From NCBI GenBank assembly GCA_036336715.1, contig JAYZFP010000058.1, positions 10,470 through 74,469 on the forward strand: 64,000 nt of DNA, read 5' to 3'. Source of the stretch: JABAAE01 sp036336715 (GTDB taxonomy: Bacteria > Planctomycetota > Planctomycetia > Pirellulales > Pirellulaceae). Every line of letters begins with the position of its first letter. The stretch's first letter is position 1. The notes under the pieces were generated by a model. That model was not told where the DNA came from, ran no database searches, and saw nothing but the letters and a program-made list of their open reading frames with translations. A program made the position numbers and the translations under genes. Shown in pieces: positions 18,617 through 26,172 of the stretch.

Positions 18617-20134
18617 TCAGCCTGGTTCGGCATCCGGCAGGACCTTTGGAGGTCCGTCAACTGAAAGGGCGTCCCCCATCACTCGACGGGAGTCATCTTT
18701 GACCTGCTTCGAAATCGCTTTCAGCATGCCACGGAAAACCAGCCGATGAACCGGAAAAAGGGAGTACCAGTAAACCATTCCAGCCAGCCCACGAGGGTCA
18801 AAAATGGCTGTCTGCCTGATCCGGGAACCCTGCCCGGACCGGGTGACCTCGAACTCGAGCCAGGCTCTTCCCGGGAGTTTCATTTCAGAGATCAACCTTA
18901 AAAACCGGCCCTCTTCAAAAGACTCGACCCGCCAGGAATCGACGGATTCTCCAGCCTTCAATTGGGTCGCATGGCGGCGTCCCTTTCGTGAGCCAACCCC
19001 GCCCAGAAGTCGATCCAGCATGCCGCGAATTTTCCAGAGGCGGTCGCCGAAATACCAGCCATTCTCACCCCCAATTCCCTGGATGGGCTGAAAGGCAGTT
19101 TGGCAGTCTGCATCGATTTCGACCGACATGGATTCGACAATTCGGGAGCCGACCCGGCTGCCTCCCCAGGAGTGAGGCTGTGCTGCCGCCTCTTCATCTG
19201 CCCAGCAGTTTTCCGCGAATTCCCGATCTTCGGTTTCGAGGGCTCGCTCAATTGCTTTTTTTGCCGTTCGAGGGCGGAAGTCAAAATACTTGTCCACCAG
19301 GTTGTTGGAGACCAGGGTCGGGTTTCTCATGCTCTCAACCAGCTTGCGACCGACCCGGGCGTAGAGGGGAGTCACCAGGCCCAACCAGAGACTGGAGAGA
19401 AAGGGTGTCAGGAAAGGCAGCGGGATCATCCACCGCTTGAGGCCACGTTCCCGCGCATAGGTTTGCATGATCTCGCCGTAGGAGAGTTGGTCTGGGCCAC
19501 CGATCTCGAAAACCAGATTTTCCGCGGCCGGCAATTCCAACGCCCGTAGCAGGTATTCCAGCACATCCTCGATTGCAATCGGTTGAGCACGCACCTGCAC
19601 CCATTTGGGACAGATCATGATGGGAAGTCTTTCCACAAGGGCGCGGATCATTTCAAATGACAAACTGCCCGCTCCAATGATGATCGAGGCACGAAATTCA
19701 ATCACACTTGCCGAGGATGTTCTCAGCAGGTTGCCAACTTCCTGCCGGCTGCGAAGGTGCCTTGAGAGCCTATGATCCGGGTTTCCCAGTCCCCCCAGGT
19801 AGATAATTCGCTGGACTCCCGCCTCGGTGCAGGCATCCGCAAAATTCCGGGCTGCCAGGCGATCCTCTTGCACGAAATCGCCACTGGAACCCATGGCGTG
19901 AACGAAATAATAGGCCGTATGAACACCCACGAGCGCCTGTTTCAGCGAACCCGGTTCAAATACGTCACCCTGTACGAACTCGACCTCTTTCGTCGTTTGA
20001 CGGTTTTCAGGGATCCGTCGCCGTACCAGGCAGCGAACCCTGTTGCCCGAGGTAAGGAGTCGCTCAAGGAGTTGGCCCCCGACATAGCCGGAAGATCCGG
20101 TCAGCAGGACAAGAGGTTGTCGCGAATCGGTCAT
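18617..20134 (-). CDS. NAD(P)-binding SDR-like protein with C-terminal DUF2867 domain
   Basis: This 505-residue fusion has an extended-SDR Rossmann domain at the N-terminus. VLLTGSSGYVGGQLLERLL is the GxxGxxG dinucleotide site, VHTAYYFVHAMG and YLGGLGNPD are typical of the NmrA-like subgroup, and FEIGGPDQLSYGEIM follows. A DUF2867 domain begins near residue 335 (WYFGDRLWKIRGMLDRLLGG) and ends with WYSLFPVHRLVFRGMLKAI. The fusion is common in bacteria, and its reaction is unknown. I chose the ATG at 20134 because GGAG lies nine bases upstream of it. An in-frame ATG at 20155 would add seven residues. The gene is divergent from the SDR at 20475. Confidence 0.85.
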   Translation of the reverse strand: MTDSRQPLVLLTGSSGYVGGQLLERLLTSGNRVRCLVRRRIPENRQTTKEVEFVQGDVFEPGSLKQALVGVHTAYYFVHAMGSSGDFVQEDRLAARNFADACTEAGVQRIIYLGGLGNPDHRLSRHLRSRQEVGNLLRTSSASVIEFRASIIIGAGSLSFEMIRALVERLPIMICPKWVQVRAQPIAIEDVLEYLLRALELPAAENLVFEIGGPDQLSYGEIMQTYARERGLKRWMIPLPFLTPFLSSLWLGLVTPLYARVGRKLVESMRNPTLVSNNLVDKYFDFRPRTAKKAIERALETEDREFAENCWADEEAAAQPHSWGGSRVGSRIVESMSVEIDADCQTAFQPIQGIGGENGWYFGDRLWKIRGMLDRLLGGVGSRKGRRHATQLKAGESVDSWRVESFEEGRFLRLISEMKLPGRAWLEFEVTRSGQGSRIRQTAIFDPRGLAGMVYWYSLFPVHRLVFRGMLKAISKQVKDDSRRVMGDALSVDGPPKVLPDAEPG

Positions 20135-20474
20135 CGTTTTCTTCTCCGCATCCATTTGGCCGGACCCCTGCGGGCGACTTGTCTTACGGGAAAGACGGTT
20201 TGGAACAAAATTTCTGTCTTTCCGTTCACGCCCTGGACGGAATAGCGGGCCAAACGCCAACATGCAAATCCATCTTGTGGCTGTTGTTACTTCGATACGG
20301 TGCAGGGCACGGATTCACGAAAAAACGGTCAAATTTGAAAGGGCGCAGCCCGTTGTCTGTCGCTGGCTCCTGCGGTTTTCGGTGCTGATGAAAAAAACGT
20401 AAACCGTAAGCATCTCCAGCACCCGAGCAGTTCGGATTTCGCCGGCGGTATCAGAGTCAGGAAGCGGGCAGTCC
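20135..20474. other. Divergent promoter region between two SDR genes
   Basis: This 340-base stretch lies between two genes that read away from each other and must contain both promoters. No gene, convincing promoter hexamer pair or palindrome was recognised. Confidence 0.4.
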
Positions 20475-21227
20475 ATGAGTACAGAAAGTAACGGAAAAGT
20501 GGCAGGAAAGACGTTTCTCGTAGCGGGAGGGACCCGGGGGATCGGCTGGGCTCTTACCCGCCAACTGATCGCCGACGGAGGTACAGTGCACGTTATTTCG
20601 CGGACACTGCCCGCAAACGAAGAGCTCGAGATGCAGTCTACCGGTCGATTCATTCACCAGGAGTGTGATTTTACCGATTGCGATGTGGAGCAAATCAAAA
20701 TTCCGGAAACATTGCACGGTGTCGCCTACTGCCCCGGATCAATCAACCTTCGATCGCTGCGGAGTCTGAAGGCCGATGACTTTCGACAGGATTTTGAAAT
20801 CAACGTAGTGGGGGCCATTCGTTTGCTGAAAGCCTGTTTTCCCATCTTGAAAAAGAGTGGCCAGGAATCGGCCACTGGGGTGGTGTTGTTCAGTTCGATT
20901 GCCGCAGGAACCGGGTTGCCGATGCATGCATCGATTGCCGCCTCCAAAGGGGCCATCGAGGGGCTGACCCGAACTCTGGCCGCTGAATGGGCGCCCCAGG
21001 TTCGGGTTAACTGTCTTGCACCCGCTCTTACCGAAACCTCCCTGACGAGCCGTTTTTTTGCCAACGAAGAGAAACGGGCGACGCTGAACGCAAGCTACCC
21101 CCTGGGAAGAACCGGTCTTCCGGAGGATGTTGCGTCCATGGCGGGGTTCCTGATGGGCCCGCACAGTCCGTGGATCACCGGGCAGGTGATTGGCGTGGAT
21201 GGGGGGATGTCGGAGACTCGCCTTTGA
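20475..21227 (+). CDS. Short-chain dehydrogenase/reductase family protein lacking the canonical Tyr
   Basis: This 250-residue classical-type SDR has the TGxxxGIG-like cofactor site VAGGTRGIGWAL at residues 17-28. It also has the NVVGAIRLL strand, the catalytic-Ser region VVLFSSIAAGTGL, and the C-terminal ITGQVIGVDGG. Where most members read Y-x-A-S-K, this one has HASIAASKGAIEGL. The Lys is kept but the Tyr position is Ile. The usual proton-relay mechanism is therefore in doubt; it may bind NAD(P) without classical chemistry or use another residue. It is followed after 43 bases by the photolyase-related gene in the same direction, so the two may be co-transcribed. Confidence 0.85.
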   Translation: MSTESNGKVAGKTFLVAGGTRGIGWALTRQLIADGGTVHVISRTLPANEELEMQSTGRFIHQECDFTDCDVEQIKIPETLHGVAYCPGSINLRSLRSLKADDFRQDFEINVVGAIRLLKACFPILKKSGQESATGVVLFSSIAAGTGLPMHASIAASKGAIEGLTRTLAAEWAPQVRVNCLAPALTETSLTSRFFANEEKRATLNASYPLGRTGLPEDVASMAGFLMGPHSPWITGQVIGVDGGMSETRL

Positions 21228-21270
21228 GTTAACGGTCGTCCGGGATAGATTTGTCTCTGTTGGATACCTC

Positions 21271-22806
21271 ATGACGCTCATCGTTTTTCCCCATCAGCTT
21301 TACGCCGATCATCCTGGCCTGGACAAGGGTTGCAGGCGGGCTGTCCTGATTGAAGACGCTCTTTTTTTCGGTGACCCTTTTCACACCGCGGCTTTTCACA
21401 AGCGAAAGCTCGCTCTTCATCGTGCGTCCATGAAACGCTACGAACGTCGGTTGGCTCAAAATGGCCTGAAGACACTCTACCTGGACCATGACCGCAAGGG
21501 TGGGGCGTTGGGGAGACAGCTTGAACGGGTACTGGAGTTTGCTGGAAACGGGAGTGAAAAAAAGGGAGAGAGAAGAATCCTGGTTGCCGAACCTGATGAT
21601 TTTCTGTTGAAGAAAAGGCTTTTGAGAGAATGTCATCGGCTTGACCTGGAGTGTGTGTTTCTCCCCAACCCGGGGTTCCTGAATACACCTGCCGAAAACA
21701 GGAGTTACCGCGAAGGAAAAAAGCGGTGGTTCATGGCCGATTTTTACAAGTTTCAGAGGAAAAAGCTGGGGATTTTGTTGGATGGGGACCAGCCGTTCGG
21801 TGGTAAGTGGAGCTTTGATGACGAGAATCGCAAAAAGGTCCCGCAGCAACTGTTGGACCAGATTCCGCAGGTGAGCCGGCCTCGAATGGATGCAGTGGAA
21901 CGGGAAGCACTGGAATACGTCGAAAAGAATTTTCCGGAGAACCCCGGGCATCTCGATCGGCCACTTTACCCGAGTTCCCACCTCCAGGCGCTGCGATGGT
22001 TGGAGACTTTTCTTTTAAAACGGTTTCACGGTTTCGGGCCTTACGAAGATGCGATCGTGGAAGGGGAGTCCTGGTTATGGCACAGTGTGTTGACTCCGAT
22101 GCTCAACATCGGCCTTTTGACGCCTGACCAGGTGATTCGGGCCACGCTGGAGCACGCTGATCTTCACGAGGTTCCCCTGAATTCCCTCGAGGGATTTTTA
22201 CGGCAGGTCATTGGTTGGCGGGAATTCATGCGAGCCACCTACGATGACCTGGGTGTTTCCATGAGGAATTCGAATCACTGGGGGCACCGGCGGGAAATGC
22301 CATCGAGTTTTTACCGGGGAGACACGGGGATTCTGCCTTTTGACGATGCCGTTGGCCGCCTGCTTGATACGGGTTACTGTCACCACATCGAGCGTCTGAT
22401 GGTCCTCGGTGGCTTCATGTTTCTTTGTGAACTGGAACCGGACCAGATTTACCGGTGGTTCATGGAGATGTTCGTTGATAGCTACGACTGGGTGATGGTT
22501 CCCAACGTCTATGCCATGAGCCAACATGCCGATGGTGGCTTGATTACGACCAAGCCTTACTTCTCAGGTTCCAATTACATCCGGAAAATGAGCCATTACA
22601 AGACGGGAGACTGGTGCCAGGTCTGGGATGCGCTGTACTGGAGATGGATCTGGAATCACTCCGACGAACTGGCCAACAACCCCCGTTGGGCCGTGATGTG
22701 CAGCCTGGTGAGAAAAATGGATTCGGAAAAATTGGCAGGTCATCTCAAAACGGCCGAACGTTTCCTCGAAGACGGGTGTCGACTCAAGGCCGGTCGGCCT
22801 GCCTGA
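21271..22806 (+). CDS. Cryptochrome/photolyase family protein (deoxyribodipyrimidine photolyase-related)
   Basis: This 511-residue protein belongs to the PhrB-like branch (photolyase-related, FeS-BCP type). The N-terminus MTLIVFPHQL starts the antenna-type Rossmann domain. The C-terminal FAD-binding helical domain has ESWLWHSVLTPMLNIGLL, EGFLRQVIGWREFMR, MRNSNHWGH, and TGYCHHIERLMVLGGFMFL. Then come DSYDWVMVPNVYAMSQHADGG and SGSNYIRKMSHY. Relatives with a 4Fe-4S cluster have a Cys-x2-Cys pair just after this point and a third Cys before the LYW. Here only one Cys remains (GDWCQVWDALYW), so the cluster is probably absent. Likely roles are light-dependent DNA repair of (6-4) products or blue-light sensing. 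The ATG at 21271 fits the family N-terminus. Confidence 0.87.
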   Translation: MTLIVFPHQLYADHPGLDKGCRRAVLIEDALFFGDPFHTAAFHKRKLALHRASMKRYERRLAQNGLKTLYLDHDRKGGALGRQLERVLEFAGNGSEKKGERRILVAEPDDFLLKKRLLRECHRLDLECVFLPNPGFLNTPAENRSYREGKKRWFMADFYKFQRKKLGILLDGDQPFGGKWSFDDENRKKVPQQLLDQIPQVSRPRMDAVEREALEYVEKNFPENPGHLDRPLYPSSHLQALRWLETFLLKRFHGFGPYEDAIVEGESWLWHSVLTPMLNIGLLTPDQVIRATLEHADLHEVPLNSLEGFLRQVIGWREFMRATYDDLGVSMRNSNHWGHRREMPSSFYRGDTGILPFDDAVGRLLDTGYCHHIERLMVLGGFMFLCELEPDQIYRWFMEMFVDSYDWVMVPNVYAMSQHADGGLITTKPYFSGSNYIRKMSHYKTGDWCQVWDALYWRWIWNHSDELANNPRWAVMCSLVRKMDSEKLAGHLKTAERFLEDGCRLKAGRPA

Positions 22807-22925
22807 GGGCGGATCGGTCGCAGGCTACCAGTCCTGAAGTCCCAGCTCCCAGGCACCAGGAGGAAGGGAGTTTTCTTCCAGCAAGCGGGCCAAGCTGCCG
22901 AAACAGGATTTGTCCTGGAAGCTCG

Positions 22926-24518
22926 TCAGCTCTTGAGGACTTCTTCGAACTTGGCAGTCATCCCGGAGTCCTTTCCTGATGCCAGGGGGAATTCATCGCG
23001 ACACCCGGACTGACGATAGATTTCCAGGGCGATTTCTTCCAGCGTTTCAAGATTTCTGGAGAATTGCTGGTGAAATTCGGTGCCCCGCAACTGCTTTTTC
23101 AGGCCTTCATTCATTTCACGGATGATGGGCATCTGGGAAATGTTGACATTGCTGGAGACCTCATCCTGTTTGCTGGTTTCATGCCACTCCCGGAAAAGGT
23201 TCTGCATGAAATGGTTCAGCTTGCCAAAACGGTTCAGATTTTTCAGGTTCCGCAGATAGGTGCCATGCATGCACATTCGACCGTGCATGAAGATGAAGGC
23301 GGTAATGGACCAGTAAACCAGGTAGTCCCAGAGGATTTTGACCGGCATGACGGTCGGGTTTCCAAACAGCTTGTACTGGTCCTGGTAAGCCGAAAGTGTG
23401 CCGTAATAAAACCGTTTGAAAATCCGGTCGTAGGAAAAGGAACGGATTCGGTGCCCTCGCCAGGTCATGTCACGCCAAATGAGGTCGGTGAGAAAGGTGT
23501 TGGCAAAGGCTATGAAATCGCTTCCCGGTGAGTAGAACGGGTCGTGGAAAAAACCGGCCTCTCCGGTGATCCCCCACCTGGAAGCCGAAAAGACCTGCTT
23601 GCATTCGGTGGCATAATTCTTGATTGCCCTGAAATCCTGAAGATGTTCCTGGTTTTCCTTGACGACCCGGGCGCACTGGGGTTCGTGTCGTTCCAGCCAG
23701 TTGATTGCCTTGTCAAAGGAGTTGAAGTCCGAGATGGAATGAAATTCGGAAGCTGCAACGATCCCAAGGCTGGTTGAGCCGGATGCCAGGGGAATCAGCC
23801 AGACCCAGTAGCCTTCGCCCATCAGGTGATTGGTGCTGTAAAAACGGGCTGTCGGTCCGTGATGATGTTCTGACCAGGCGTTTGAAGAGCCCCAGTCATC
23901 GATCTTGATATGCCGGCTGAAGCGGAACCAGGCGGCGTTGGCTGCATGTGGGGAATCGATTCCCAGGTCGAGTTTTCTTTTGACAAAAGCCCGTCGTCCA
24001 CTGGCATCGATCAACCAGGAAGCGCGGCAGGATTTGCGAACGCCATCCACCTCGTAATGCACCCGGTGTTTTTGCCAGCGGTTGACCTCAAGATCCCGGA
24101 CCTTGGTCTGGTCCATGAATTCGACGCCCCTTTCCAGGCATAAATCACCCAGGTGGTTTTCAAATCTTCCCCGGTCCAGCTGGTAACTGGGACAGGGAGC
24201 GAAACGGGTGCCCCCCAGTTCACGGCGGTTTTCAATTTCACCATTGTCACCGTGGGGGAAAAAAAACCGGAGCCCCAGCTTGGGAAGCTGTGCGGTCTTG
24301 ATATGGTCTTTCAGTCCCAGGATTTCACCAAAATAGTAGGCCGCCACCTCGACGGTTGATTCACCTACCTTGTGCGCGGCCTCGGGAACCGGATGGACTC
24401 TTTTTTCCAGTACCGCGATTCGCGCGTTGGGAACCTTTTCCTTGCACTGCAAAGCAAAGGAAAGACCCGCCAGGCCTCCCCCCAGAACGACGACATCGTA
24501 TTTTTCTTCTTGATTCAT
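22926..24518 (-). CDS. Flavin-dependent halogenase-like protein, last gene of the PKS operon
   Basis: This 530-residue protein belongs to the tryptophan-halogenase-type flavoproteins. The N-terminal FAD site is VVLGGGLAG (residues 11-18). VGESTVE follows at 51-57, and Lys80 in QLPKLGLRF sits where the halogenase catalytic Lys is found. The hallmark W-x-W-x-I-P motif is W238-V-W240-L-I242-P243. DPFYSPGSDFIAFANT (about 326-341) is the second flavin-contact region. The C-terminal 150 residues are helical. The family uses FADH2, O2 and halide to make HOCl or HOBr equivalents. The substrate is presumably carrier-bound or free aryl product of the upstream PKS. The start at 24518 lies seven bases after the previous stop; a longer upstream frame just overlaps that gene. 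Confidence 0.82.
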   Translation of the reverse strand: MNQEEKYDVVVLGGGLAGLSFALQCKEKVPNARIAVLEKRVHPVPEAAHKVGESTVEVAAYYFGEILGLKDHIKTAQLPKLGLRFFFPHGDNGEIENRRELGGTRFAPCPSYQLDRGRFENHLGDLCLERGVEFMDQTKVRDLEVNRWQKHRVHYEVDGVRKSCRASWLIDASGRRAFVKRKLDLGIDSPHAANAAWFRFSRHIKIDDWGSSNAWSEHHHGPTARFYSTNHLMGEGYWVWLIPLASGSTSLGIVAASEFHSISDFNSFDKAINWLERHEPQCARVVKENQEHLQDFRAIKNYATECKQVFSASRWGITGEAGFFHDPFYSPGSDFIAFANTFLTDLIWRDMTWRGHRIRSFSYDRIFKRFYYGTLSAYQDQYKLFGNPTVMPVKILWDYLVYWSITAFIFMHGRMCMHGTYLRNLKNLNRFGKLNHFMQNLFREWHETSKQDEVSSNVNISQMPIIREMNEGLKKQLRGTEFHQQFSRNLETLEEIALEIYRQSGCRDEFPLASGKDSGMTAKFEEVLKS

Positions 24519-24525
24519 GGCATTC

Positions 24526-26172
24526 TCAAATTTTGAGCATCTCAAAAACTTCGTCCAGCTGCTTGGATTCGGGCAGCGGGTTGGGTTTGGCAAACGTGTC
24601 CTCCAGGGCGGGCTGGGACGACTTGACCCGTTCCTGGATTTCATCTTTCAGGTCGCGGATCAACTCCACATTCCGGAAAAACTGCTGTTTCAGTTCCTCG
24701 CCTTCGAGGGGATGAGTCAATTCCGCATTCAAGCGTGTCATGACATCAATCTTGCTCTGGTCTACGAAGACCGGTGTGGCGTTGACCTCCGGGTCGGCCT
24801 TGAACCACTCCCGGAAGAAATCCTGCATTTCCTTGTTCAATTGCCGGATTTCCTCCACTCCCCGTGAAAGGGACTGAATAAACCCGATATCGGTCAGCTT
24901 GCGGTTGAAATACAGCAGTGCCGGGAAGCCCCAGTAAACGGCATAATCCCAGATGAACTTGACCGCCATGATGCGGGGGTTTCCGAACAGCGGATACTGG
25001 TCCCTGTAGGTAAGAAGGTTGTTCTGGAACAGCGTCAAAAAGATGCTTTGCAGTGCAGGTGCCAGGTGCTCAATGGAACGACCTGCCAAATCCTCTTCGA
25101 TCAGCTTGCCGGCCATCGTGTTGCCGATGGCAATGAAATCGCTGCCCGGGGAATAAAATGGGTCGAGGAAGGCGGCAGCCTCTCCAACGAGAGCCCAGCG
25201 ATTTTTGGAGTATACCTGGCGGCTGCCGCGTGACATTTTCCGGATGGCGAGGAAATCCTGGATGCCGTCCAGGTGGTCCCGGAGTGCGTCGGCACACTCG
25301 GGCTCGTGGGTTTCCAGCCAACGCATGGATTTGTCGATGGAATTGAGTTCCTGAAGCGGGTGGATCCGGGGATCGGCCACGATGCCGATGCTTGTGGAAC
25401 CTGAGGCCAGGGGGATCAGCCAGACCCAGTAGCCTTCCCCCATCAGGTGGTTGGTGCTCAGCCAGCGGCGGGGCAACTTGCCCGTCAGTTGCTGCCAATC
25501 CCGGTCATCGGACCACTGATCGATCTGGATCTGCTGGTCGACCCGAAACCAGACCGCATTAATATCATGGCCAAGGTCCTCTTCCAGGTCATACATCCGT
25601 TTGATCAAGCTGGCCCTGCCGGTCGAATCGACGACCCATCTCGATTTCAGAGTCAGGCTTTCCTCACGGTTGGAGAGGTGGATGGTGTGTGATTCAGCGT
25701 CCCCCCCTGCCCCGTTTTCACCAAGTTCGAGTGATTTGACCTTGAATCCCGAGTAAATCCGGGCACCCATCTTTTCATCATTTTCGGCCAGGTAATTTTC
25801 CAGTCTTCCCCGGTCCACCTGGTAACTGGGCGCGGCAAAAAAGGAACTCCCCCCCACTTCGGTACCCTCATCGATGGACTGGAATGCGTCTTTGAAAAAA
25901 AAACGGAGTCCAAACTTGGGCAACTGGTCGTCGGTCAGGTGTTTTTTCAGTTTCAGCACTTCACCGAAATAGTGGGCCCCAATTTCAACCGTCGATTCAC
26001 CCACCTTGTGGGCCGCTTCCTGTACCGGGAATTTCCTTTTTTCCACGATTGCAATCCGGAGTCCCGGGTGATCGGTCAGCAGTTGCCGACCCAGCGTGAG
26101 ACCCGCCAGGCCTCCCCCGAGGATGACCACGTCGTAATTCGGGTTCGGCGAATTGTCTGGTGTTTCACTCAT
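24526..26172 (-). CDS. Flavin-dependent halogenase-like protein, paralogue of the next gene
   Basis: This 548-residue protein shows the same order of motifs as its downstream neighbour. The FAD site VVILGGGLAG is at about 15-24, HKVGESTVE at 55-63, a Lys at 86 in QLPKFGLRF, W249-V-W251-L-I-P254, and DPFYSPGSDFIAIGNT near residue 330. The two proteins are clearly paralogous but differ along their whole length, so this is not a recent duplication. Its ATG overlaps the PKS stop (ATGA, 26169-26172), which indicates translational coupling. Two halogenases could place two halogens, or act on different intermediates. An alternative is that one acts as a plain FAD monooxygenase. A reductase partner to supply FADH2 is not encoded in the operon. 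Confidence 0.82.
   Translation of the reverse strand: MSETPDNSPNPNYDVVILGGGLAGLTLGRQLLTDHPGLRIAIVEKRKFPVQEAAHKVGESTVEIGAHYFGEVLKLKKHLTDDQLPKFGLRFFFKDAFQSIDEGTEVGGSSFFAAPSYQVDRGRLENYLAENDEKMGARIYSGFKVKSLELGENGAGGDAESHTIHLSNREESLTLKSRWVVDSTGRASLIKRMYDLEEDLGHDINAVWFRVDQQIQIDQWSDDRDWQQLTGKLPRRWLSTNHLMGEGYWVWLIPLASGSTSIGIVADPRIHPLQELNSIDKSMRWLETHEPECADALRDHLDGIQDFLAIRKMSRGSRQVYSKNRWALVGEAAAFLDPFYSPGSDFIAIGNTMAGKLIEEDLAGRSIEHLAPALQSIFLTLFQNNLLTYRDQYPLFGNPRIMAVKFIWDYAVYWGFPALLYFNRKLTDIGFIQSLSRGVEEIRQLNKEMQDFFREWFKADPEVNATPVFVDQSKIDVMTRLNAELTHPLEGEELKQQFFRNVELIRDLKDEIQERVKSSQPALEDTFAKPNPLPESKQLDEVFEMLKI

Noticed and set aside
24519..24644. N-terminal extension of the last halogenase by 42 residues
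   Set aside because: It runs into the preceding halogenase gene in another frame; the ATG at 24518 begins directly before the FAD motif.
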